Positions 1 to 5,642 are shown, counted from the stretch's first letter. The stretch: DNA of 5,642 nt from CAZPZR01 sp964591105 (GCA_964591105.1 CAZPZR010000091.1:1-5642); one strand, 5' to 3'. Notes: a model not told the origin generated them from the letters alone. Program-made: numbers and translations.

Positions 1-710
1 TCATCATCTGGATGAACAGCGATTGCTGTATCTCCAAGCATTGTCTCTGGACGAGTTGTTGCAATCTCAAGGTACTCATCTGTTCCAATGATTGGATACT
101 TGATGTGCCAGAAGAATCCATCCTGTTCTTCATGTTCTACTTCTGCATCAGAAAGAGAAGTTTTACATACTGGACACCAGTTAATGATTCTAGATCCTCT
201 GTAAATATATCCTTCTTCGTAAAGTTTAATAAATACTTCTTCTACAGCCTTAGAGCATCCTTCATCCATTGTGAAACGTTCACGATCCCAGTCACAAGAT
301 GTACCAAGTTTTCTAAGCTGCTCTGTGATTGTTCCGCCGTATTCTTCTTTCCACTGCCATGTTCTTTCTAAGAATTTTTCACGACCAAGTTCTTTCTTGT
401 CGATTCCTTCTTCTTTTAACTGGTTCGTAACCTTTACTTCTGTAGAGATTGCTGCATGGTCTGTTCCTGGAACCCAGAGAGCATTGTATCCCTGCATTCT
501 CTTATAACGGATCAGGATATCCTGAAGTGTGTTATCCAATGCATGTCCCATATGCAGCTTACCTGTAATGTTCGGTGGCGGCATAACAATTGTAAATGGT
601 TTTCTGTCTCTGTCTACTTCTGCGTGAAAATACTTGTTTTCACACCATTTGTCATAAAGTTTTTCTTCAATCGCTTTTGGATTGTAAGTTGTTTCCAAAT
701 TCTGGCTCAT
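1..710 (-). CDS. valS: Valyl-tRNA synthetase, N-terminal part (runs off left edge)
   Basis: Cytoplasmic class I aminoacyl-tRNA synthetase that charges tRNA-Val with valine and edits mischarged threonine. The 236 visible codons begin at the ATG at 710-708, preceded by AGGAGG (721-716) with a 5-nt spacer. Visible landmarks are PPPNITGKLHMGH at residues 44-56, where HMGH (53-56) is the class I HIGH signature in its usual ValRS form; WVPGTDHA (79-86), typical of ValRS; NWCPVC (177-182), with a Cys pair C179/C182 that may bind zinc; and TTRPETM (218-224), which opens the CP1 editing domain. The KMSKS loop, anticodon-binding domain and C-terminal coiled coil lie outside the window, so integrity beyond residue 236 cannot be judged. 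The T-box leader immediately upstream, with a valine specifier, independently supports the identity. Confidence 0.97.
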   Translation of the reverse strand, partial: MSQNLETTYNPKAIEEKLYDKWCENKYFHAEVDRDRKPFTIVMPPPNITGKLHMGHALDNTLQDILIRYKRMQGYNALWVPGTDHAAISTEVKVTNQLKEEGIDKKELGREKFLERTWQWKEEYGGTITEQLRKLGTSCDWDRERFTMDEGCSKAVEEVFIKLYEEGYIYRGSRIINWCPVCKTSLSDAEVEHEEQDGFFWHIKYPIIGTDEYLEIATTRPETMLGDTAIAVHPDD

Positions 711-802
711 GGTTTCCTCCTCATTTTACACTCTTTTGTGTAGTCCTTCTTGTTTTTCACAGTTATTTCAAACTTGAGGGCTATGTTTTTCTACCTTAAA
801 TT

Positions 803-831
803 AAGAAAAGCCCTCTACTTACGTAAAGGGC
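803..831 (-). terminator. Regulated intrinsic terminator of the valS T-box
   Basis: On the minus strand GCCCTTTAC (831-823), loop GTAA (822-819) and GTAGAGGGC (818-810) form a 9-bp stem with one G-U pair, followed by TTTTCTT (809-803). It sits 9 nt downstream of the T-box motif and about 90 nt before the valS start. Its 5' arm overlaps the segment needed for the antiterminator, the standard T-box arrangement. Confidence 0.9.
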
Positions 832-1076
832 GAGTCAATCGCGGTACCACCTTTATTAATATGAAAAGAAATGTCCCTTCATATATCTCATCATATTCTA
901 TAACGGGAACGACTCCGGGATGACCTATTCTTCAAAAACCTCTACCTTCAGTCATCCAGCTCCAAAGCTACCTTCTGCATCCTCTTCCTGAAGCCCCTCT
1001 CAGCCTACGGGTGACTCTCTCTGGCAGGTGAACCTATGCATACTCCTCTTTTTCAACGCCTTTGCATTTTAAACTA
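803..1076 (-). promoter_or_regulatory. Valine T-box riboswitch (leader of valS)
   Basis: Tandem recognition of uncharged tRNA-Val in the nascent leader decides between termination and read-through into valS. Stem I: the 5' strand has the AGUA S-turn followed by UGCAU, and the 3' strand has AUGCA then GAAG-GUA-G, with UGCAU and AUGCA pairing. By analogy with the glyQS leader layout (GAA-N-specifier-purine), the specifier is GUA at 971-969, a valine codon. A second stem is formed by GGATGAC/GTCATCC (957-951 with 924-918). The conserved T-box reads AAAGGTGGTACCGCG (854-840), with UGGU to pair with the tRNA acceptor end. AAAGG of the T-box can pair with CCTTT inside the 5' arm of the terminator (829-825), so antiterminator and terminator are mutually exclusive. 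The structure was folded by eye; the family call is firm. Confidence 0.95.
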
Positions 1077-1082
1077 AAGTTT

Positions 1083-1111
1083 ATCATAGTCATCAAGTGC
1101 TCATTTGTCAA
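1083..1111 (-). promoter_or_regulatory. Sigma-A type promoter of the valS T-box transcript
   Basis: On the minus strand a perfect -35 TTGACA (1111-1106) is followed by a 17-nt spacer and a -10 TATGAT (1088-1083, 5 of 6 to consensus). Transcription should begin near 1076, just before Stem I of the T-box. The -35 box lies only about 25 nt past the stop codon of the upstream phosphotransferase gene. Confidence 0.88.
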
Positions 1112-1135
1112 GGTTTTTAAGGGTTTTTTAAGTTT

Positions 1136-2149
1136 TTAATAATATCTTTGTTCAATCATCTTCAGGAAATCCCAACTGAGATAATCTTCCATTTTCTTAA
1201 ATGTATCTTCGTTGCGGATCAGTCTTCCCGGCTCCTGATATTGTACCCAGGCCATTGCACACCAGGTAATTCCACGCAAACAGGTAATTGGGATAAATAT
1301 GCGCAGGCGTTCACGAATTCCTTCCACATCAAAACGACCTCTTACAGCTTCTATGTATTGGTCTGCAAATGCTTCCATCTCTTCTTCTGTCAAGATTACA
1401 TCTGTCTTCCAAAAGGTTGTTGTTGGGGCCAAAAAATGTCCAAGATCCTGAACCGGATCCCCATAAAGTGGTTTTTCCCAATCTACCAGATAATTGCCTT
1501 TCCCTTCCCCATTCATTAAGAAGTTTCCTGAATTCAATTCTGTATTGATGCAGCAACGATATCCTTTATAATCTTTCACCTGATCCACTTTCAGCTGTCC
1601 AGCTTCTAACAACTTGCGAATCAATGCTTTCTTCTCTGGATCTCCCAACTCGGAATCATAATAAGTCTGCACCATCTCATTACATTCGTCCAGGATTGCC
1701 TGCAATGGATTCTCTGGTACTAAAAGCCCAGATGGATCTTCCAATGAAACACTATGAATATCTGCCAGACACTCTGCTGCCAATTTCAAATCTTTGCGGT
1801 AGTCCAATGCACACCCTTCCAAGAACTCCATGACCATAACACCATATTCCAGATGTTCACAACTTCCATCTACAAAGACTGGTCGAGGTGTTCTACCGGA
1901 ATCTTTCAAAAGCATTAATGCTCCGTATTCATACTCAATTTGATTTGACAGATGCATCTGACTCCCCGTATTTACACGCAACACCATTTTTTTCTTTGTT
2001 TCCGGATGTTCAAACCAGAAATTGATATTATACTCTCCCTGTGCAAGTGGATGATAAATAATCTCTGTATCCAACTCTGTTGTAATGCCAATCCCCTTTT
2101 TATAGGAAGACATCTCCACATATTCTTTCAAGCCTTCGATTCTATCCAT
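1136..2149 (-). CDS. APH/choline-kinase-fold phosphotransferase, substrate unknown
   Basis: A 337-residue protein with the eukaryotic-like kinase fold of the aminoglycoside phosphotransferase family. Visible elements, counted from the chosen start, are a nucleotide-loop-like stretch LAQGEYNINFWF (35-46), LRVN (57-60) where the usual ATP-binding Lys is Arg58, a helix-C type Glu (72 or 74), a hinge VMVMEFLEG (104-112), a catalytic loop INTELNSGNFL (201-211), and VDWEKPLYGDP (222-232) with metal-binding Asp223. The catalytic loop normally reads HxDxxxxN; here His and the base Asp are Asn202 and Glu204, while Asn209 is kept. The start is the ATG at 2149-2147, because AGGAG (2161-2157) sits 7 nt upstream; a GTG at 2164 would place that Shine-Dalgarno inside the gene. 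The gene points towards valS but has no functional link to it. It may phosphorylate a small molecule such as a choline-like or sugar substrate, or be a non-canonical kinase; antibiotic resistance is not supported. Confidence 0.85.
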   Translation of the reverse strand: MDRIEGLKEYVEMSSYKKGIGITTELDTEIIYHPLAQGEYNINFWFEHPETKKKMVLRVNTGSQMHLSNQIEYEYGALMLLKDSGRTPRPVFVDGSCEHLEYGVMVMEFLEGCALDYRKDLKLAAECLADIHSVSLEDPSGLLVPENPLQAILDECNEMVQTYYDSELGDPEKKALIRKLLEAGQLKVDQVKDYKGYRCCINTELNSGNFLMNGEGKGNYLVDWEKPLYGDPVQDLGHFLAPTTTFWKTDVILTEEEMEAFADQYIEAVRGRFDVEGIRERLRIFIPITCLRGITWCAMAWVQYQEPGRLIRNEDTFKKMEDYLSWDFLKMIEQRYY

Positions 2150-2182
2150 AAAATTACTCCTCACGTTCTTTTTGATAGGTTC

Positions 2183-2211
2183 ATTCTAGCATGACGTAAT
2201 TTCCATTTCCA
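2183..2211 (-). promoter_or_regulatory. Candidate promoter of the phosphotransferase gene
   Basis: On the minus strand TGGAAA (2211-2206, 4 of 6 to the -35 consensus), a 17-nt spacer and TAGAAT (2188-2183, 5 of 6) are preceded by TGC, giving an extended -10. A start near 2176 would leave a leader of roughly 27 nt carrying the AGGAG site. A competing TATAAT on the same strand (2219-2214) has no recognisable -35 at 16-18 nt. Confidence 0.45.
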
Positions 2212-2213
2212 CC

Positions 2214-2234
2214 ATTATAGTTTTCATCTATAAT
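2214..2234 (+). repeat. Perfect 7-bp inverted repeat between the divergent genes
   Basis: ATTATAG (2214-2220) and CTATAAT (2228-2234) are exact reverse complements separated by TTTTCAT. Each arm contains TATAAT, one on each strand. The repeat lies between the start codons of the divergent phosphotransferase (2149) and rhodanese (2328) genes. It could be an operator or a pair of back-to-back -10 elements; in AT-rich DNA a chance occurrence is also possible. On the plus strand TTTCCA (2206-2211), a 17-nt spacer and TATAAT (2229-2234) form an alternative promoter for the rhodanese gene. Confidence 0.4.
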
Positions 2235-2281
2235 AACACATTGTTTATAGATTAAAACAATTACAAGTATTGGCAAAAAAC

Positions 2282-2290
2282 TGGTACAAT
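2282..2290 (+). promoter_or_regulatory. Candidate extended -10 promoter of the rhodanese gene
   Basis: TGGTACAAT combines a TG extension with a -10 of 5 of 6 (TACAAT, 2285-2290). No good -35 exists at 16-18 nt; TTACAA at 18 nt is weak. A start near 2297 gives a leader of about 30 nt with AGGAGG at 2318-2323, only 4 nt from the ATG. The TTTCCA/TATAAT pair at 2206-2234 is an alternative. Confidence 0.45.
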
Positions 2291-2327
2291 TAGTCTGTAA
2301 CCTAATGCCCAAATAAAAGGAGGAAAT

Positions 2328-5036
2328 ATGAAGAAAAGAATATTAACTTTATTACTTGCATTTACTCTTGTATTCAGTAACTCCGCATTCGTACTTGCAG
2401 CTGAACCTGCAGACGAAGCAACTACTGTTGCAGCAGAAGATGCNNNNNNNNNNNNNNNNNNNNNNNNNNNNNNNNNNNNNNNNNNNNNNNNNNNNNNNNN
2501 NNNNNNNNNNNNNNNNNNNNNNNNNNNNNNNNNNNNNNNNNNNGTTTACCTTGTATGCTACGTTGGTACATTCTGTGTAAACTATGCAGCTGACTGGCTC
2601 ATCAATGACTGTGGTTTCTCTAAAGACAACGTAATCCGTGTACTCGGTGGTGTATGGAATGATGCTGACTTGGGAGACGCTTGTAGATTTGTTGACTGGG
2701 ATTACGCATACAATACAGACGGAATCATCCTTGATGTTCGTCAGGATGCAAACTACAACAAAGGATATGTAGACAAATCTCTTCATCAGCCAATCTTCAG
2801 CGAAGAAGGATCTCCATCTACAGGATCTGATGAACTCGCAAGCGCATTTACAGAATTTGTAAAAGCTAACAAAGATCTTTTAGCTTCTAAACCAGTTTTC
2901 GTTCTTTGCAACGCTGGTAAAACAGGTGCTCAGAGAGCAACTACATTATTAAAAGCTCAGGGACTTACAAATGTAGCTACAATCGAAGGTGGCGCAGGAA
3001 GCGACATCAAAGAAAGATTTGTAACAGCACAATCTGTTTCTGGTGCAGAAGCTGTTAAGGCAGTTGCAATTGACACCGTTGTAATCATCGACGTTCGTTC
3101 TGCTGAAAACTATGAAAAAGGACACTTAAAATACTCTGTTTCTATGCCATTATTTGATAAAGATAACGTCCCTACAAACAGATATGATGCTCTTGCAAAA
3201 GCTTTCTTAGAATCTGCAAAAGCAAATGCTTCCTTCTTTGAAGGAAAAGATCTCTACCTTCTTTGCAACAGAGGTGCTAGAGGTGCTCAGGCTGGTACGC
3301 ATCTCCTCATGCAAGCTGGAATCAGCAATGATAACATCTTCACAATCACTGATGGTGCAGCAGGCGATGATGTAAAAGCTGCATTAACAGCTACAACTGT
3401 TACTGAACCAACATACAACTTTGTATCTGGGGATGATGCTGTAAAAGCTGTAAATGATGACAGCGTAGTAATCATCGATGTTCGTTCTGCTGAAAACTAC
3501 GGCAAAGGACATTTAGCAAACTCAATCTCTATGCCAGTATTTGATGCAAAAGGCGTTACAAATGGTAAAGACGCTCTTGCAAAAGCTTTTGATAAAGCTG
3601 TAGCAGAAAACGCTGACAAACTTGCTGGGAAGAAAATCTACCTCCTTTGCAACAGTGGCGCTAGAGGTGCTCAGAACGCTACAAAACTTCTCATCGGAGA
3701 TGGATACAGCAACGACAACATTTATACAATCGAAAAGGGTGCAACAGGTATTTCTGTTCGTTACGCATTCCTTGACACAAGCTTAAACACACCTGTAACA
3801 GGTGCAGATGCTGTTGCAGCAATTGGAAATGAAAACGTATTAATCCTTGATGTTCGTGCTGATGGAAACTACGGCGCTGGACACTTAAAAGGATCTTTAT
3901 CTCTTCCAGTATTTACAAGCAATGGCCCTGTAACTACAGTAAATGATGACCTTGCAAAAGCATTCACAGAATATGTAAAAGCTAACTTTGCTACATTCGA
4001 AGGCAAAGACATCTATGTTCTTTGCAACAGTGGTTCTAGAGGTGCTCAGGCTGCAACTGTATTATTAAAAGATGCAGGACTTAACCTTGAAAAGATCCAC
4101 ACAATTACTGGTGGTGCAATAGGTAGTGAGGAAGATAAATCTGTACCAAACAACCTCAAATATGTATCTGACAAACGTGCAGTAAACGCTACAGAAGAAA
4201 GCGACAAACTGATCATCGACGTTCGTTCCGTACCTACATGGCAGGCAGGACACCTTGACAACTCTATTTCTCTTCCATTATTCGAAGAAGATGGAGCTCT
4301 TACAAATGGTAACGGCGATTACTCAGATCTTGAATGCGAATTCTTAGCTTACGTATTCGGACACAGAGCAAGCTTAAAAGGAAAAACACTTTACATCCTT
4401 TGCAACAGCGGTTCTAGAGGAGCTGAAAAAGCTGTTCAGTTATTAGCAAAAGCAAATCTTACAGACAACGTATTCACAATCGAAGGTGGAGCTAAGAACA
4501 CACTTATCCAGGAAAACTGGTTAAAGATTTCTTCTGTTACACTTTCTAAGACAGCTTATACTTACAACGGAAAAGCTCAGAAACCATCTGTAACAGTTAA
4601 AAACAATAAAGGACAGAAAGTTGCTTCTTCTAACTACACTGTAACATACGCTTCTGGACGCAAGAACGTTGGAACATACACTGTAAAAGTTACTTTCAAG
4701 AATGACTTTGCAGGTACAAAAGCAATTTCTAAGACATTTACAATTGCTCCTAAGGGAACAAGCCTCTCTTCTGTAAAAGCAGCTAAAAAAGGATTCAAAG
4801 CTACTTGGAAGAAACAGGCTACACAGACAACTGGTTACCAGATTCAGTACTCTACAAGCAAATCTTTCAAGAGTGCTAAGACAGTAACTGTTTCTAGCAC
4901 AAAGACAACAAGCAAATCTGTTTCTAAGTTAAGTGCTAAGAAAACATACTACGTAAGAGTTCGTACTTACAAAACAGTAGGTAAGACAAAACTTTACTCT
5001 TCTTGGTCTTCAGCTAAGACAGTAAAGACTAAATAA
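2328..5036 (+). CDS. Secreted multi-rhodanese protein with Ig-like and FN3-like C-terminus (contains assembly gap)
   Basis: An exported protein of 902 codons if the N gap is taken literally. Residues 1-24 form a signal peptide (MKKR, hydrophobic core, VLA before the likely cut), followed by an acidic Ala/Thr linker. After the gap come six rhodanese (sulfurtransferase-fold) units with active-site Cys77, 194, 313, 441, 566 and 692. Units 2-6 also show the DVR strand (Asp136, 255, 384, 508, 631), and units 3-6 have GHL then S-x-S-[ML]-P. Loops in units 3-6 are CNRGAR, CNSGAR, CNSGSR and CNSGSR. Unit 2 has CNAGKT and GYV in place of GHL, and unit 1 has CYVGTF. Residues 733-808 resemble a bacterial Ig-like domain and 811-902 an FN3 domain. 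No LPXTG, transmembrane segment or SLH domain is seen. Rhodaneses move sulfane sulfur via a Cys persulfide; an extracellular sulfur-transfer or binding role is inference. The start is supported by AGGAGG at 2318-2323. No partner gene is adjacent. Confidence 0.9.
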   Translation: MKKRILTLLLAFTLVFSNSAFVLAAEPADEATTVAAEDXXXXXXXXXXXXXXXXXXXXXXXXXXXXXXXXXXVYLVCYVGTFCVNYAADWLINDCGFSKDNVIRVLGGVWNDADLGDACRFVDWDYAYNTDGIILDVRQDANYNKGYVDKSLHQPIFSEEGSPSTGSDELASAFTEFVKANKDLLASKPVFVLCNAGKTGAQRATTLLKAQGLTNVATIEGGAGSDIKERFVTAQSVSGAEAVKAVAIDTVVIIDVRSAENYEKGHLKYSVSMPLFDKDNVPTNRYDALAKAFLESAKANASFFEGKDLYLLCNRGARGAQAGTHLLMQAGISNDNIFTITDGAAGDDVKAALTATTVTEPTYNFVSGDDAVKAVNDDSVVIIDVRSAENYGKGHLANSISMPVFDAKGVTNGKDALAKAFDKAVAENADKLAGKKIYLLCNSGARGAQNATKLLIGDGYSNDNIYTIEKGATGISVRYAFLDTSLNTPVTGADAVAAIGNENVLILDVRADGNYGAGHLKGSLSLPVFTSNGPVTTVNDDLAKAFTEYVKANFATFEGKDIYVLCNSGSRGAQAATVLLKDAGLNLEKIHTITGGAIGSEEDKSVPNNLKYVSDKRAVNATEESDKLIIDVRSVPTWQAGHLDNSISLPLFEEDGALTNGNGDYSDLECEFLAYVFGHRASLKGKTLYILCNSGSRGAEKAVQLLAKANLTDNVFTIEGGAKNTLIQENWLKISSVTLSKTAYTYNGKAQKPSVTVKNNKGQKVASSNYTVTYASGRKNVGTYTVKVTFKNDFAGTKAISKTFTIAPKGTSLSSVKAAKKGFKATWKKQATQTTGYQIQYSTSKSFKSAKTVTVSSTKTTSKSVSKLSAKKTYYVRVRTYKTVGKTKLYSSWSSAKTVKTK
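2444..2543. other. Run of exactly 100 N (probable scaffold gap)
   Basis: The run begins 116 nt into the rhodanese gene and removes the segment between the signal-peptide linker and the second half of the first recognisable rhodanese unit. Exactly 100 Ns is the conventional placeholder for a gap of unknown length, so the true distance and the number of missing rhodanese units are unknown. The frame happens to be the same on both sides, but that carries little weight with a placeholder gap. Confidence 0.95.
2544..4511 (+). repeat. Tandem rhodanese-coding repeats, about 350-390 nt each
   Basis: Six consecutive related units encode the rhodanese array; active-site Cys codons start at 2556, 2907, 3264, 3648, 4023 and 4401, giving periods of 117, 119, 128, 125 and 126 codons. 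Similarity is visible at the DNA level in the active-site segments (TTTGCAACAG then CTAGAGG in units 4-6) and in the DVR segments of units 3 and 4, which share VVIIDVRSAENY. Units 3-6 are close to one another and units 1-2 are more diverged. The repeats are coding and not mobile. Confidence 0.85.
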
Positions 5037-5084
5037 TTATTCTCGTCATTAAGAGGGTGTTGATTTTTCAACATAAGGTTACAA

Positions 5085-5119
5085 AAAACCGGGATCTGCA
5101 AATCGCAGGTCCCGGTTTT
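5085..5119. terminator. Bidirectional intrinsic terminator between converging genes
   Basis: AAAACCGGGATCTGC (5085-5099), loop AAATC (5100-5104) and GCAGGTCCCGGTTTT (5105-5119) form a 15-bp GC-rich stem with one G-T wobble. Plus-strand transcripts end in UUUU and minus-strand transcripts in UUUUUU, so it can stop both the rhodanese gene (stop at 5036) and the converging gene (stop at 5123). A small extra hairpin, GTTGA-TTTT-TCAAC, lies at 5059-5072. Confidence 0.92.
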
Positions 5120-5122
5120 CAA

Positions 5123-5642
5123 TTATCGTTTTTTATGAAGCCAGCTGGTAAATCTTCTGAACGGCTCTGTCATTTTCCAACTTGTAGAATTCGCATAAGT
5201 ATCAATCAACTCATCTTTTCGTTTTCCTTCTTGTTCATAATGCTGCAAGCACAAATTTTTCTCATGAATGATTGTTTTTAATTCTTCACACTCTTTCATT
5301 ATTTTCTCTAAATCATTTGCTTGTGCCTGTGTTTGCATTTCCAATGCATCTATCTTCTGATTTCGATTCACTAATTGTTGATTTAAAGTTTCAACTTTCT
5401 GACATTCATCAAAATACTGATTTTCTAACTGAACTTTTCGTTCATCTAAACTCATTAATTTTCTACATTCTTCTGAATACTGCTTCGCTAATCGATCCGA
5501 AAATTCCAGCAGAATTCTGTAGCCAGACTTTTGTTGAGAGAATTGCTCCGTATATCTTAACTTCTGATCCACAAAAAGCCCTGATGGATCTATACATTCC
5601 ACAGATGCTTGAATTTCTTCCAGAGTTTCAAACTGATCCACT
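5123..5642 (-). CDS. C-terminal part of a coiled-coil protein, possibly glycosyltransferase-related (runs off right edge)
   Basis: The frame is open to the window edge, so the N-terminus is missing; the GTG at 5641 is an ordinary internal Val codon with no Shine-Dalgarno visible. About 172 residues remain. Residues 45-145 are hydrophilic, rich in Glu, Gln and Lys and lacking Pro and Gly apart from Gly139, with Leu/Ile/Val spaced in a coiled-coil pattern (for example LENQYFDECQKVETL at 72-86). The chain ends in NSTSWKMTEPFRRFTSWL (151-168), followed by basic HKKR. A terminal S-W-[RK]-[ILM]-T-x-P-[FL]-R motif after a coiled coil is familiar from polysaccharide-biosynthesis glycosyltransferases and methyltransferase fusions, so a cell-surface glycan enzyme is the best guess. 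No catalytic domain is in view. The gene converges on the rhodanese gene and shares its terminator. Confidence 0.75.
   Translation of the reverse strand, partial: VDQFETLEEIQASVECIDPSGLFVDQKLRYTEQFSQQKSGYRILLEFSDRLAKQYSEECRKLMSLDERKVQLENQYFDECQKVETLNQQLVNRNQKIDALEMQTQAQANDLEKIMKECEELKTIIHEKNLCLQHYEQEGKRKDELIDTYANSTSWKMTEPFRRFTSWLHKKR

Noticed and set aside
706..723. Five-codon upstream ORF ending at the valS start (ATGA overlap)
   Set aside because: Its ATG sits immediately before the AGGAGG of valS and has no ribosome binding site of its own; it is a by-product of the Shine-Dalgarno sequence.
12..799. Overlapping plus-strand ORFs opposite valS and its leader
   Set aside because: They are antisense to a gene with unmistakable ValRS motifs, have Cys/Phe/Ser-rich compositions typical of shadow frames, and lack ribosome binding sites.
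1136..2149. Antibiotic-resistance (aminoglycoside) kinase
   Set aside because: The catalytic loop lacks the His and Asp typical of aminoglycoside kinases and no mobile or resistance context is present; only the fold family is supported.
1136..2164. GTG start of the phosphotransferase at 2164
   Set aside because: The GTG overlaps the Shine-Dalgarno AGGAG (2161-2157), which is correctly spaced for the ATG at 2149-2147.
1148..2194. Plus-strand ORFs opposite the phosphotransferase and a minus-strand shadow at 1329-1556
   Set aside because: They overlap the well-supported kinase-fold gene in other frames and show no recognisable motifs.
2544..4511. Periodic repeats as a CRISPR array or mobile element
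   Set aside because: The period is about 350-390 nt, the repeats are continuous coding sequence, and they translate to rhodanese domains.
5057..5281. Plus-strand ORF of 74 codons spanning the terminator
   Set aside because: It runs through the terminator hairpin and antisense to the coiled-coil gene, with no ribosome binding site.
5123..5641. GTG at 5641 as a true gene start
   Set aside because: The frame is open to the window edge, the sequence begins mid-domain, and no upstream ribosome binding site is visible; the gene most likely continues to the right.

Overview
The window looks like a chromosomal segment from a low-GC Firmicute, most likely a gut Lachnospiraceae-type Clostridium. The reasons are AGGAGG ribosome binding sites, sigma-A type promoters, a T-box leader in front of valS, AT-rich codon use, and a secreted protein ending in Ig-like and fibronectin III modules of the kind common in that family. 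The taxonomic call is inference. No mobile element, CRISPR array, tRNA or rRNA was seen.

Layout. Positions 1-710 (minus) hold the N-terminal 236 codons of valyl-tRNA synthetase, which runs off the left edge. Upstream of it, 803-1111 contains a complete valine T-box riboswitch: a near-consensus promoter, Stem I with a GUA specifier, the T-box motif and a terminator hairpin. Positions 1136-2149 (minus) encode an APH/choline-kinase-fold phosphotransferase whose catalytic loop departs from the family consensus. A divergent intergenic region (2150-2327) carries candidate promoters and a perfect inverted repeat. Positions 2328-5036 (plus) encode a large exported protein: a signal peptide, at least six tandem rhodanese domains, an Ig-like domain and an FN3-like domain. 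This gene is interrupted by exactly 100 Ns, probably a scaffold gap of unknown true size. A strong bidirectional terminator (5085-5119) separates it from a converging minus-strand gene (5123-5642), of which only the coiled-coil C-terminus is present.

How the genes relate. valS is controlled by uncharged tRNA-Val through its own promoter and leader. The phosphotransferase lies just upstream in the same direction with no visible terminator of its own, so its transcripts may run into the T-box. The rhodanese gene appears to be a single-gene unit with no sulfur-metabolism neighbour in view. It is the most unusual object here: an exported chain of rhodanese domains, each keeping its active-site cysteine, joined to an extremely basic tail.
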